Part shown: one piece after another, positions 45,548 to 55,224 of the stretch | Layout of the letters: each line of letters opens with the position of its first letter | How positions within the stretch are numbered: the first letter of the stretch is position 1 | Assembly: GCA_023387735.1 (NCBI GenBank) | Contig: JAEWHP010000040.1 | Coordinates: forward strand, 1 to 64,000 | Length of the DNA: 64,000 nt | Source: Pseudomonadota bacterium | GTDB taxonomy: Bacteria; Pseudomonadota; Alphaproteobacteria; Rhizobiales; Xanthobacteraceae | Direction: 5' to 3' | Program-made: the position numbers and the translations under genes | Notes under the pieces: generated by a model | What the model was told of the DNA's origin: nothing | Databases searched by the model: none | What the model saw: only the letters and a program-made list of their open reading frames with translations

Positions 45548-45574
45548 TTTTGTGCACCTACCATAGCCCCACAC

Positions 45575-46223
45575 AGGATCGCGCCACCCGGCAAAAGCGC
45601 ATACAGACAGACCTTATCTCTCGTCGGCATCCCCGCATAGCCAAGGCAGCAAAAGGCACTATGCGACCAAGAAACGCATTCGGCCGATCATGCTCGGTTG
45701 CCGCTAGAAACCTGATGCGAATCGTTGAGTGAGGCCGAGAATGTGAGTGGGTGCTTCCGCTCTGCCGTCCGGTTCTATGGACCAAAGGCAAAGCTGATCG
45801 ACTGGACCTGCGACATGCCGGGCCTGGTGCGGACTGACTGATAAAAGAGATTGAACTCCTTGTCCCCATGATGCCTGGTCGTGCCCGGACCTTGAGAGCT
45901 TCAGCCCGGCTGTCCGATTGTCGGTGTAGACCGGACTTTGGATGAGCATTCTCCTAATGAACCAGCAGAGGGCGGCGCCAAGGCATAGGAACGCCGCCCA
46001 TGCGTTCCGGTGCCCAACGATCGGTCGATAGCCTGTGCCAGCGCCCACAGAAACGATGCCTGAGCGTTTCGCTGATCGATGCGTACAATACGGTGGCCAC
46101 ACAGAGGTCTCCCAGGGGTAGGGAGCGCTCGGCAGAAACACGAAAGCCGGCCTATTTGATCATCGTGAGCGAAAATCTGAGAGAATTGGAAGGTGCCCAC
46201 TAAAATTATTGTGCCCGACGTAG
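45575..46223. other. Gene-poor stretch
   Basis: No supported gene. Short minus-strand frames at 45704-46200 have no recognisable pattern. The dispersed repeat B begins at about 46224. Confidence 0.35.
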
Positions 46224-46442
46224 TTGGCTTTGCCTGTTACGTCGTGACGATTTCCCTGATATGCCAAAACAGTTCCCTGTTCGTTGGTGCAGGGAATTGA
46301 AGTAAAACCGATGTGGTAATCGGGGATTTAGGCCGCTCGGCGTGTCTCCAAGCGGCCAAAATCGAGAATTTCCCTGAAAACTTCCCTGTTTGCAGGGAAA
46401 TCACTCGGAGACAGGTGCGATCGGCACTGCGTCGCCAGCCAC
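46224..46442. repeat. Dispersed repeat B, copy 1
   Basis: A ~220-bp element with TTGCCTGTTACGTC near its start, several TTCCCTG/CAGGGAA half-palindromes, and ending in GGAGACAGGTGCGATCGGCA followed by CTGCGTCGCCAGCCA. A second copy with the same motif order lies at 50116-50342. Non-coding as far as I can see. Confidence 0.7.
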
Positions 46443-46509
46443 GCACTCACTCGACCTAAGATTGTGGTCAATTTATACGCGAAATACCTGCATTTTACCG
46501 GGATTTCTG

Positions 46510-46640
46510 GGTGTTGCGTCGGTCTCCAAAAAGCCAAGAATCGGCAACTTTGGCGAGAATCTCCCAAAAGTCTCTAGCCCCAACCGCAGAAGTTCCCGTT
46601 TTTGAGGAGACGATTGGCGGAGACCGGTTCGATCGGGACT
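46510..46640. repeat. Dispersed repeat A, copy beside the IS630 element
   Basis: CCCAAAAGTCTCTAGCC, then TTCCCGTTTTTGAGGAGAC and GGCGGAGACCGGTTCGATC repeat the motif order of 4545-4652. It directly follows repeat B, and the IS630 left end lies ~50 bases beyond it. Confidence 0.65.
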
Positions 46641-46687
46641 GAGCGGTAGGGCTCGCAGGTGAATTCTGGCCTATGAGCTCGATACGG

Positions 46688-47645
46688 CTAGAGCGTTTCA
46701 TGTTTGATGGAAGCGTATCCGGCATTGATGAAATAGTTGCCGCATTCGTCGGACATGATGCTTCTGACGAGGTGGCCGATGTGGTCGCAGGCGTCGTCGA
46801 TCGTGCGTTTCTGTGCGATGCGCATCCAGTGCTTGATCTTGGCAAAGACCTGCTCGATGGGATTGAGGTCGGGTGAGTACGGCGGCAAGTACCACAGCCT
46901 GGCACCGGCTTTCTGGATCATCTGACGGACGGACGGCGACTTGTGGCTACCGAGATTGTCCATCACGACGATGTCGTCCGGCCGCAGCACGCGAACGAGC
47001 TGCTGTTCGACATAGGCGCGGAAGCTCTCGCCGTTGATCGGCCCATCGAACACGCAAGGCGCAGTGAGTCGGTCACAGCGAAGCGCGTCCAGGAAAGTCA
47101 GCGTTCGCCAGTGGCCGTGCGGCGCAAAGCCGCGCAGCCGCTCGCCCTTGGGGCCCCAGCCGCGCAGCGGGGCCATGTTGGTCTTGATCCAGGTCTCGTC
47201 GATGAACACCAGCCGGCTTGGATCGAGGCGATCCTGTAGGCTATGCCAGCGCTGCCGCCGCCGCGCGACGTCGGCGCGGCCCTGCTCAAGGGCGAATAGT
47301 GTTTTTTTTGAAGCTCAGACCCTCGCGTCGCAGGAACGTCCACACCGCGTGGTGCGAAACCTTCACGCCTCGTGCGGCGAGTTCGTCCTTCAGACCGTGC
47401 AGCGTCAGATGTGGCGTCTGGCTGATCCGCTCCGCGATGAACGCCCGATGCGGCTCCAGAATCGGCTTGCGGTGCCCGCCCATCTTGCCCGGCGCCACTG
47501 AACCTGTCGCGCGATAGCGTTGGCGCCATTTCACGACGGACGACACCGCAACATCGAACCGGGCCGCCATAGCATGGCAACTCTCGCCGGATTCCACCGC
47601 CCTCACGGCTCGTTCACGAAGATCATTCGAAAGAGGTCGGACCAT
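46688..47645 (-). CDS. IS630 transposase, orfA/orfB joined by likely frameshift
   Basis: OrfA runs from the ATG at 47645 (MVRPLSNDLRERAVRAVESG) to 47286. It holds a paired-type HTH (ARFDVAVSSVVKWRQRYRAT, then HLTLHGLKDELAARGVKVSH). OrfB, in another frame, runs from about 47300 to the stop at 46688 and has the DDE catalytic core: VFIDETWIKTNM (Asp), IVVMDNLGSHKS (Asp) and YSPDLNPIEQVFAKIKHW (Glu). A run of eight A (minus strand, 47302-47309) lies where the frames meet, a classical slippery site for producing the fused transposase of IS630 elements. The joined protein would be about 320 residues. Confidence 0.85.
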
Positions 47646-47736
47646 TCGATGCTGGCCTCCGATCCAGCCAGCATCTTGAATCACAAACCGCCTCCCAACG
47701 GAATCCCTCCCGATTCAATAAATCGATGAACCGCTC
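46691..47736 (-). mobile_element. IS630 family insertion sequence
   Basis: About 1046 bp. The left end reads GAGCGTTTCAT at 46691-46701 and the right end is the inverted GAGCGGTTCAT at 47726-47736, one mismatch in 11. Both are flanked by TA (46689-46690 and 47737-47738), the target duplication expected for IS630/Tc1 elements. It contains an orfA/orfB transposase pair with all three DDE residues, so it could be active. Confidence 0.85.
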
Positions 47737-47738
47737 TA

Positions 47739-48580
47739 GGCTCCTTAGACGCGGAGATGGGCCGACACAGAGAAAACCAAAGAGCAGAATTGTTTTTGCT
47801 GAAAACTCGATTGAATCGTCGAGTCGACTTGCGTGAGGTCGTGTAGGCGATATTCTATCTCCTATCCACCGGCTCCAGTGGGAGGGCGTTGCCGAGCGAG
47901 TTTCCGCAGTACTCGACGGTGGAGGGTGACTTTTACGCTTGGCTATATACGGCAGATTGGCAGAGGATGGATTATCTGAGCCTTGGTCCGGAAGGCGCGG
48001 CTGAGCTGCTGCCGGTCGGATGGGCACCGAGATTAGGTGTTTCATGAGCCGGAGATGGCTCATGAAAAGACGGGTTCAGCCGAGAATTCAAGATCAAGGC
48101 AAACAGCTCGTCAACGCACTTTCTGATTTCTGGGCCGCGTATGATCGAGATCCGTCGAGCAAGCGCGGTCGAGGGGAGAGGCTTCCAAATTCTTGCCCAG
48201 GCGCTGAGTCGTCGAGTGCACTTTTGCATGGTTCAGCAGATGTTAACGCCTTGCCGTAGACGACTAAGCCTCCACCGCCACCGAGGTCGCCCGGTTTCTT
48301 GTCGCTCATCTCAGGCTCTTGACTTGCATTCTCGCAAGGCAATGAAAACGCAAGCGGCTCTTGCGGGAGACTCTTCAGGCAACGCGCTAACGAACCGCTG
48401 CAATAGTCTTTGCGTGATCTGTTGGCCTAGCCGATGTAGCGCCCGAACGTCTCTACTCCTGCAGCTACGCTTCACACCTGTGATTAGAGTTCACAGATGA
48501 GTAAACACAAATAGAGGATTGACCTGTGTGCCTGCTCGAGTCAGCGGTCTGATTTCTGATCTGAGAAGTTTGGTCCACTA
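47739..48580. other. Gene-poor stretch
   Basis: No confident gene. A minus-strand frame from 48309 to 48094 starts MSDKKPGDLGGGGGLVVYGK and could be a small Gly-rich protein, but it lacks a ribosome site and relatives I recognise. Confidence 0.3.
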
Positions 48581-49087
48581 TCACGACTGTGGACTGTCCA
48601 AGTACCATCTTGCCTTGTCCCAACTCGGATCGTCGTCGATTCGGAATTCAAATTCCCGTGGGTAACTCTTTGCTTTCAGAATACTACGCAGCGTCGCATT
48701 AGCCCTTTCTGGATCATGAACACGCCAAATAATCTCTCGGTATGCATCGTGCGTAACCCGAGCTAGGAACAATGCGTTGTCCTCCGCTTGGATTAGTAGA
48801 TGCAGCCTGTCCTCAAATTCGTAGAGAAGATCCTGTTCTTGAGGCGAGGGAAGGCGATCGTCAACCAATTGGACACAACGAATCAGCACAGAGAGATGCC
48901 AAGAAAAGAACTTCTTGGGTTCAAATTCTTTAAGGGCCAAATTTACCGTGGCAAACCCCGGTAGTTTTCGCTGACGCAACTCAACGAGGACGTGCAGCTC
49001 TTTCGGAAGAACAGGCGCATTTGTGACCATAGCGAGCGGCTCCAGCGAACGGTTAGCCGAAGCATGGAATGATCTATCATTTCCCAT
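48581..49087 (-). CDS. DUF695-like hypothetical protein
   Basis: 168 residues (an ATG at 49030, MVTNAPVLPKELHVLVEL, is an alternative start). The C-terminal part, ARVTHDAYREIIWRVHDPER followed by KAKSYPREFEFRIDDDPSWD, is the pattern of DUF695, a family of uncharacterised proteins in which the region often ends with a Trp-containing helix (here WDKARWYLD). No membrane segment. Directly downstream of the IS3 remnant on the same strand, it may have been placed there by the insertion. Confidence 0.7.
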   Translation of the reverse strand: MGNDRSFHASANRSLEPLAMVTNAPVLPKELHVLVELRQRKLPGFATVNLALKEFEPKKFFSWHLSVLIRCVQLVDDRLPSPQEQDLLYEFEDRLHLLIQAEDNALFLARVTHDAYREIIWRVHDPERANATLRSILKAKSYPREFEFRIDDDPSWDKARWYLDSPQS

Positions 49088-49180
49088 GTCAAGTTGACGC
49101 CGTTTACGATGATGGCGCTGGGAGATCGGAAGGGAGTCTGTGGGTGGAAGTTTTCTGCGATGAAGAAATAGCGAACCTCA

Positions 49181-49480
49181 TCGGCCCCGAGCACACATCA
49201 GCCGCGCCGGATAGGCGTCGCGGTGGTCCTTGATGAAGCGGAAGCTCATGTCTGGGTTCCGGCAAAGATCGCGATCGACTTTTTTTAAGAACGTCGCGCT
49301 CCATACGCAGCCGTTCGTTCTCTTGCCGCAAACGGGCGATCTCCGAGGCCTGGTCCGCCGACATCGGCGGCGTGGTGGGGCGCCACGCTGCCGGTCTCCT
49401 GCCGGACCTTGTCCACCCAGCGCCGCGGCACCGAGTCGCGCAGACCGAGTTCCTTGGCCACCGATGTGACCGAGCGACGA
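49181..49480 (-). mobile_element. IS3 family transposase remnant (orfA end and orfB start)
   Basis: Reading down the minus strand: SVTSVAKELGLRDSVPRRWV, then, after a frameshift, SADQASEIARLRQENERLRM and ERDVLKKS (the orfA leucine-zipper end). An A7-G slippery run follows, then orfB begins MSFRFIKDHRDAYPARLMCA at 49249 and breaks off near 49181. Both ends are missing, so it is inactive. Confidence 0.75.
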
Positions 49481-49886
49481 GCCGTGGCAATTTTTTGCAG
49501 CGTGAGGAGGTTGCCAGTGCCTCTAGTCGATCGTTTTCGAGCTGCTTTGTTCGTATCGCGCTCTTTAGTTTCTTCGGTAGAAGGCTGCGTCCACATCGTA
49601 GATCGCGTCAGGCACCCATTGGGATTGAACATCGGCCCGAGTTAACCTTGGCTTTGGTATCGCCGCCCCGGCAGAACGTTAGTGCCGCCCCGTATCCAAA
49701 GGAGTTTCACAGAGCCGTGGCAGCCGGGAAGGCGGCGTCGATAGGTTACGGCGCGGAAGATCAGCGGTCATAGCTACTGCCAATTCAGTGCAACTGGTTA
49801 TAGCTACAGTCACCCTACGTGGCTTTCCGGATCGTCGTCGTCTCTCAGGCAAAGCAGCACGTTACTTCGAGCGGCTTAACCCTCCT
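49481..49886. other. Gene-poor stretch between IS remnants
   Basis: No gene supported. Probably decayed insertion DNA. Confidence 0.35.
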
Positions 49887-49985
49887 TCAAAATGTGATAG
49901 CTGGCGCGCACCAGCTTCCGCGCCAGCGCCTTGGTGGCGACGATGTTGTTGGTCCGCCTAGTTTTGCTGTCGGTTACTCAACCGA
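49887..49985 (-). mobile_element. IS110 family transposase, C-terminal remnant
   Basis: The minus strand reads NIVATKALARKLVRASYHIL followed by KEG and a stop near 49887, the characteristic end of IS110/IS1111 transposases. About 30 residues remain, with no start. Confidence 0.55.
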
Positions 49986-50115
49986 TCGTACCGGTGCCCG
50001 CGTGCAGCGGTATCGCGGGTGCTGCAGCGCCCGGCGCTAGGGGCGGGATATTTGTCAATGGAGCGGCGGTCAGCGCCTGCGCGCTTGAAGGTAGGCCCTT
50101 GAACGCGCTGCCGGA

Positions 50116-50342
50116 ATTGCCTGTTACGTCTTCGCAACACCCTGTCAGCGCAAATATTTTCCCTGTTAGCTTGAGTAGGGAAACGATGCAGAAAGCGATG
50201 CGGCGCAGCTCTTTTTGGCTAAACGTCCTTCTCCGAGCCGCGAAAAACCGATGATTACCCCTGTAAAATTCCCTGTTAGCAGGGAAGCTGCCTTGGAGAC
50301 GGGCGCGATCAGCACTGCGTCGCCAGCCAGCGGCGGTCCTCC
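50116..50342. repeat. Dispersed repeat B, copy 2
   Basis: Shares the motif order of 46224-46442: TTGCCTGTTACGTC, TTTTCCCTGTTAGC, ACCGATG, AATTCCCTGTTAGCAGGGAA and finally GGAGACGGGCGCGATCAGCA with CTGCGTCGCCAGCCA. The last 36 bases match copy 1 at about 32 positions. It abuts the 3' end of the chemoreceptor gene. Confidence 0.7.
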
Positions 50343-50366
50343 CTGCGGCTGGCCGCTCGCCGTTTG

Positions 50367-52046
50367 CTATGCTGCCCGCACCGCACTCAGGAAGTTGCTC
50401 ACTTCGAGCTTCAGGCGGTTGCTTTCGGAGGACAGCGACTGCGCGGCCGACAGCACCTGGGTGGATGCAGATCCGGTCTCGGAGGCGCCGCGCTGCACGT
50501 CGGTGATGTTCGACGATACCTGCATGGTGCCGTCTGCCGCCCGCTGCACGTTGCGCGAGATTTCCTTGGTCGCGGCGCCCTGCTGTTCCACCGCCGAGGC
50601 AATGCTGGAGGCGATCTCCGACATCCGGCCGATGGTGTCGCCGATGTCCTTGATGGCGCCGACGGATTCCTGGGTCGCCGCCTGAATGCTGGAGATCTGC
50701 TGGCTGATCTCGCCGGTGGCCTTTGCCGTCTGCTCGGCCAGCGCCTTCACTTCGGAAGCGACGACGGCAAAACCGCGGCCGGCATCGCCAGCGCGCGCGG
50801 CTTCGATGGTGGCATTCAGCGCCAGCAGGTTGGTTTGGCCGGCAATGGTGTTGATCAGTTCGACGACGTCGCCGATCCGTGCCGCGGCCTTCACCAGTTC
50901 ACCGACGCGGTTGTTGGTCTTGCGCGCCTCCTCGACCGCCTGGCTGGCGATATTGGCGGATTCCTGCACCTGGCGGCTGATCTCGTTGACCGAAGACGAC
51001 ATTTCCTCGGTGGAGGACGCCACGGACTGGACATTGGTGGAAGCTTCCGCGGAAGCCGCGGCAACTACGGTGGTGAGCTTCTGCGAACGTTCGGCGGCGC
51101 CGGTCAAGGTGCCGGCAGAAGCTTCGAGCTCGGTGGAGGCCGACGCAACCGTTCCGACGATCTCGCCGATCAGGGCTTCGAAATCGCGCGTGATGGCATT
51201 GACGCGCTCGCCGCGCCGAATCTTTTCCTCGGCGTCGATCGCGGCCGCTTCGTCGGCAGCCTTCTTGGCGATCAGCGCCTCCTTGAAAACCTGCAGGCTG
51301 CTTGCCATGTCGCCGATCTCCGTTCGCTCGCCCTGATGCGGCACCATCGCGGTGAGGTCGCCGGCGCCCAGCGCCTGCATCGGCGTCACGATCGACTTGA
51401 TGCCGCTGGAGACGTCGCGCACCAGCAGGATCGCGGCGCCGATGCCGACGATCATGGCCAGCACGAGCGACGTCAGCACCATCTTCATCGCCGCGGCGTA
51501 GCTTTCCGCAGCATTGGTGGCAGCCCTGTCGGCACCCTTGTTGTTGAGGTCGATGGCCTTTTGAAGGATCTCATCCGATTTGACGCCGGCGAGCGATGCC
51601 TTGGCGTGCAGGGCGCGAGCCTCGTTGTCGTCGTTCTTGCGCGACAGGACCAGCACCTGCTTCACCCCGTCCAGATACTCGTTCCAGGCGGCCTTGGATT
51701 CGCTGTAGAAGGCGCGCTCCTCGTCTGAATTGATCATGGGCTCATAGCGCTTGTGAGCCTTCTCGACGTTTTCGATCCACTTCTTCAGAAGGACTTCCTG
51801 CGCGTCCTTGCCTGTTGGGGTAGTCGCCAGCAGATGGGAGCGGGCGATTGCCCGGTAGGTGATGGTGGCCGCCCGAATTTCGCCGAGCACGCGCACGCTC
51901 GGCAGCCAGGCGTTGGCGATCTCGACGGTCGAGCGATTGATGTCGCTCATCTGCTTCATGGCCAGTCCGCCCATCGTCGACATTGCGATCAGCAGGAAGC
52001 ACACGACGATCGTGATCTTGGAGCGGATGGAATAGCGGGCGAGCAT
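50367..52046 (-). CDS. Methyl-accepting chemotaxis protein
   Basis: 559 residues from the ATG at 52046; the frame is open 41 codons further upstream but MLARYSIRSKITIVV is the usual start. Membrane segments at about 10-30 and 185-210 enclose a ~150-residue periplasmic four-helix-bundle sensor. A HAMP domain follows (PMQALGAGDLTAMVPHQGER), then the cytoplasmic signalling coiled coil with the highly conserved hairpin INTIAGQTNLLALNATIEAA and RAGDAGRGFAVVASEVKALA, the site that binds CheW/CheA. No C-terminal CheR pentapeptide. The ligand is unknown. The gene stands alone. Confidence 0.95.
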   Translation of the reverse strand: MLARYSIRSKITIVVCFLLIAMSTMGGLAMKQMSDINRSTVEIANAWLPSVRVLGEIRAATITYRAIARSHLLATTPTGKDAQEVLLKKWIENVEKAHKRYEPMINSDEERAFYSESKAAWNEYLDGVKQVLVLSRKNDDNEARALHAKASLAGVKSDEILQKAIDLNNKGADRAATNAAESYAAAMKMVLTSLVLAMIVGIGAAILLVRDVSSGIKSIVTPMQALGAGDLTAMVPHQGERTEIGDMASSLQVFKEALIAKKAADEAAAIDAEEKIRRGERVNAITRDFEALIGEIVGTVASASTELEASAGTLTGAAERSQKLTTVVAAASAEASTNVQSVASSTEEMSSSVNEISRQVQESANIASQAVEEARKTNNRVGELVKAAARIGDVVELINTIAGQTNLLALNATIEAARAGDAGRGFAVVASEVKALAEQTAKATGEISQQISSIQAATQESVGAIKDIGDTIGRMSEIASSIASAVEQQGAATKEISRNVQRAADGTMQVSSNITDVQRGASETGSASTQVLSAAQSLSSESNRLKLEVSNFLSAVRAA

Positions 52047-52298
52047 ACTGGCAGTCCCTGGGCAATCCCCCGCCGGGATCGGCGAGGCGATCTGTGACTG
52101 CGATCCTTGCCGCTCTTGGTTAAAAGCCCTTTGCACACGGGGATACCATTTCACATGGCGCGTATGCATTACCGCTGTGGTGCAATTTGAAATTGTATCA
52201 CTGTTTCAGCAAAAGATGCGCGCCTCGAGACGCAACTGAACGAGACGGCTCGTTGTGTAAGACGATACTGATCCGCTGGCGGCTTCCGTGTCGCGAAC

Positions 52299-53672
52299 TC
52301 AGACGAACGAGATCGCCTCGGCCATTTCCAGGATGCGCCTGATCTCGATCAGGGCGCGTTCCAGGTTTTCTTCGGTCGCCGGTGCGCCGAGGCACAGCCG
52401 GATTCCCAGATGTTCTGTTGGCATGCGCTGTAGCGAGCCGGGAGGCGCCAGCGTGATGCCGGCCTGCGCGGCCTGTGCAACCAGTGCGTTCGTGGTGCGG
52501 CCCGCGGGCAGCGGCAACCAGATGTGAAAGCCGGGCGCCAGGTCGGAAGGCGGCAACCATTCCTTCAGCACACGCCGAACGATGGTGTTGCGCAGCGCCG
52601 CCTTGTCGCGCTTCATCCGCGCCTGCCGGGCCAGGTCGCCACTGGTGATCAGCCGCGCCACCACTTCGGCCATCAGTGGTACGGCCATCCAGCCGGTGGC
52701 GCGCACGGCATTGATGGCGCGGTCGCGAAATGAGTCCGGCGCGATCATGGCCGCGATCCGCAGCCCGGGCGCCAGGCACTTGGCGAAGCTCATGACATAG
52801 AAGCTGCGCTCGGGGATCAGCGCAGAGACCGGCGGCAGCGGCGGCGTCAGCAGATAGGCGTAGGCATCGTCTTCCACCAGATAGGCGTCGTGCTTGCGCA
52901 CGATCTCGGCGATGGCCTGCCGTCGAGCCGGCGACATGATGGCGCCGGTAGGCGTCTGCAGCGTCGGCATGCAGTAAAGCACGCGAGCGCCGGTCTCGGT
53001 GAAGGCGAGGTCGAGGCTTTCCGGCACCAGGCCCTCGCCATCGATCGCAACGCCCTGCAGGCGATAGGAGTTCTGCACCGACAGAGCGAGCATGCCGGAA
53101 TAGGTGAAAGCCTCGGTCAGGAGGGTGTCGCCGGGCCGGGCAATCATTCCGAGCGCAATCGAGAGCGCGTGCTGGCCGCCATGCGTGATGAAAATCTGCT
53201 CGGCGTCGGACGTCACCCCGAGCGATGCGAGCCAGCCGGCGATGGCTTCGCGGTGCTGGCGAAGGCCTTGATGCGGCAGATAGCCGAGCAGGTTCGACAT
53301 TTCTCCGGTGGCGATAATGTCGCTGATCGTCGATGCGATAACGTCGTCCTCGCCGGTATAGGGCGGCACGTTGAGTGCGAGGTTGATGGTGGTGTCCGAC
53401 GTGCCGAGCGCGGTGCGCTGTTCCGGCCGGCGGCGCTGAACGAAGGTGCCGCGTCCGACTTCGCCGGAAATCAGGCCGCGCTGTTCGGCCTCGGCATAGG
53501 CTTTCGACACCGTTCCGACGCTGAGGCCGAGACGCTGCGCCATGTCGCGCTGGGGCAAAAGCCGCATCCCGGGCTTGACGCGGCCGGCGGTGATGTCGGC
53601 GTCGAGCGCAAACACGAAGGCGAGGTAGCGAGGGCCCAGGATCGGCTCGAGGTCAGGTACCCAGTCGGTCAT
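52299..53672 (-). CDS. MocR/PdxR-type regulator (GntR HTH + aminotransferase-like domain)
   Basis: 457 residues from the ATG at 53672. Residues about 30-95 are a GntR winged helix (LLPQRDMAQRLGLSVGTVSK, then AYAEAEQRGLISGEVGRGTF). The remainder is a fold-type I aminotransferase domain with the PLP-lysine K298 in VMSFAKCLAPGLR and the conserved VEDDAYAYL (PLP-binding Asp). Such proteins act as PLP-dependent or amino-compound-sensing regulators. It is divergently transcribed, 331 bases from the Mo-hydroxylase operon, so that operon is the natural target. The intergenic region holds several TACAAT repeats. Confidence 0.93.
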   Translation of the reverse strand: MTDWVPDLEPILGPRYLAFVFALDADITAGRVKPGMRLLPQRDMAQRLGLSVGTVSKAYAEAEQRGLISGEVGRGTFVQRRRPEQRTALGTSDTTINLALNVPPYTGEDDVIASTISDIIATGEMSNLLGYLPHQGLRQHREAIAGWLASLGVTSDAEQIFITHGGQHALSIALGMIARPGDTLLTEAFTYSGMLALSVQNSYRLQGVAIDGEGLVPESLDLAFTETGARVLYCMPTLQTPTGAIMSPARRQAIAEIVRKHDAYLVEDDAYAYLLTPPLPPVSALIPERSFYVMSFAKCLAPGLRIAAMIAPDSFRDRAINAVRATGWMAVPLMAEVVARLITSGDLARQARMKRDKAALRNTIVRRVLKEWLPPSDLAPGFHIWLPLPAGRTTNALVAQAAQAGITLAPPGSLQRMPTEHLGIRLCLGAPATEENLERALIEIRRILEMAEAISFV

Positions 53673-53726
53673 CGTGGTTGATTTTCCAACGCCCGCACCC
53701 GCAGGCAATGAATGAGAATGTAGGGT

Positions 53727-53783
53727 AGTACAATATCCACATTGATGCAATATTCGATGCATTGATCCGGTACTTGTACAATT
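53727..53783. promoter_or_regulatory. Repeated motifs between MocR gene and catabolic operon
   Basis: AGTACAAT (53727-53734) and the palindrome TTGTACAA (53774-53781), with GATGCA repeated between them, lie 55-110 bases upstream of the MocR start and ~220 bases before the operon. MocR proteins typically bind direct or inverted repeats in such divergent gaps. The assignment is inferred from position. Confidence 0.4.
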
Positions 53784-54003
53784 AGAAAATAGCTCAAAAT
53801 CCATCAATATCATACGAGCAGGCTTGCCTAGCGACAGTTCCTGCCGTGCTTAGATCAATTGAGGCTCTAGTGCGTGCTGCATTGCAAGAATTGGATCATA
53901 TCAATTGCACATGTTAGGTATGATTGAGTTAGTTTATGTTTGACAATGATCCGGACGAGCCCTTAGGTCCAGAGCAACCATCGCGTCGTTGGGGGAGTGA
54001 GAG

Positions 54004-54330
54004 TTGATCTACGAGATTCGTGTTTACGAGGCCGCCGAGGGCAAGGCTGACGCGATGCGCCGCCGCTTCCTCGAGGTCGTCGCGACGAAGTTCTTCCCGC
54101 GGCATGGCATCGAGCTGATCGGCACCTTCAAGTCCCAGACCGAAGATGGCCGTCTTACCTATATGACGCGTTTTGCCGACGAGGATGCCCGCAAGAAAGC
54201 CTGGGCGGCGTTCGGCGCCGATGCCGAGTGGGCCGCGGCCAAGGCTGCCAGCGAGATCGATGGTCCGCTGCTGAAGAACCAGGTGGTCTCTGTCCTGTCG
54301 CCGATGTCTGCCAGTCTGCTGTTGAACTGA
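54004..54330 (+). CDS. NIPSNAP family protein
   Basis: 108 residues from a TTG start with GGGGGAG about 7 bases upstream. LIYEIRVYEAAEGKADAMRR and FKSQTEDGRLTYMTRFADED, then RKKAWAAFGADAEW, are the NIPSNAP ferredoxin-like fold. Family members bind or handle small hydrophobic molecules, and in bacteria often sit in catabolic operons. Here it is the first gene of the Mo-hydroxylase operon, so a ligand- or substrate-handling role is plausible but unproven. Confidence 0.88.
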   Translation: MIYEIRVYEAAEGKADAMRRRFLEVVATKFFPRHGIELIGTFKSQTEDGRLTYMTRFADEDARKKAWAAFGADAEWAAAKAASEIDGPLLKNQVVSVLSPMSASLLLN

Positions 54331-54339
54331 GCGACCATC

Positions 54340-55224
54340 ATGAAGCCGGCGCCGTTCGAATACATCAGGCCACAGTCGCTCGCTGAAGCGTGCGAACTGC
54401 TGGCTGGTGACGAAGATGCCCGCGCCATCGCGGGCGGACAAACGCTGGTGCCGATGCTGGCGATGCGCCTGGCCCGGCCAACGAAGCTGATCGACATCAC
54501 GCGTCTCCCCGAGCTTGCCGGCATTCGCGCCGAGGGCGACGCCCTGGTGGTCGGCGCGACAACACGGCAGGCCGTTGCCGAGCAGGACCCGCTGGTCCAC
54601 GCGCAGGCGCCTGCGCTGGCGCGCGTGCTGCCATGGGTCGGCCATCCGCCCACGCGCAATCGCGGCACGGTCGGCGGTTCGATCGCCAATGCCGATCCGT
54701 CTGCAGAAATTCCGCTGGTTGCCGTCACGCTCGGTGCCGAGATCGTGCTGGCGACGCCGGATGGCACGTCGTCGATGCCGGCCGACGACTTCTTCATCGG
54801 TCCGATGCTGACCGTAATTGCACCCGGCGAGTGCGTCAGCGCCGCGAAGTTTCCGGTCTGGCAGCACAAGCGCATCGGCGTCGGCTTCTTCGAAGTGAGC
54901 GCCCGCAAATCCGATTTTGCCTTCGCCTCGGCGCTGGCGCAGGTCGCGCTCGATGAGGACGGGCGCTGTGTCGATATCGTGCTCGGCGTCGGGGGCGTCG
55001 GCGATCGTGCGCTGCGGCTGGATGTGTCGTCGCTGCTCGGCACAAGGCTCGATGCGGCATCGGTCGCGGAGGCCGTCCATGCGGTCGCGAGCGACCTGGA
55101 TGCGTCGAGCGATCTGCATGCCAGTGCGTCGTATCGCCGTCGTGTCGCCATCACGCTCGCCAGGCGCGCCATTGAACAAGCAAGAACCGAAGCCGGCGCC
55201 CGCGGGCTGAAGGGAGCGGCATGA
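54340..55224 (+). CDS. Molybdenum hydroxylase FAD subunit (CoxM/XdhB type)
   Basis: 294 residues. The FAD-binding motifs are at 31-35 (AGGQT) and 110-123 (TVGGSIANADPSAE), followed by the CO-dehydrogenase-flavoprotein C-terminal domain from about 180. In these three-subunit enzymes it passes electrons from the iron-sulfur protein to an acceptor through FAD. It ends in a 4-base overlap with the iron-sulfur subunit gene, and the order M-S-L is that of cox-type operons. All expected motifs are present. Confidence 0.95.
   Translation: MKPAPFEYIRPQSLAEACELLAGDEDARAIAGGQTLVPMLAMRLARPTKLIDITRLPELAGIRAEGDALVVGATTRQAVAEQDPLVHAQAPALARVLPWVGHPPTRNRGTVGGSIANADPSAEIPLVAVTLGAEIVLATPDGTSSMPADDFFIGPMLTVIAPGECVSAAKFPVWQHKRIGVGFFEVSARKSDFAFASALAQVALDEDGRCVDIVLGVGGVGDRALRLDVSSLLGTRLDAASVAEAVHAVASDLDASSDLHASASYRRRVAITLARRAIEQARTEAGARGLKGAA

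Noticed and set aside
45704..46200. Minus-strand frames of 99-145 codons
   Set aside because: No family pattern, odd residue composition and no ribosome site.
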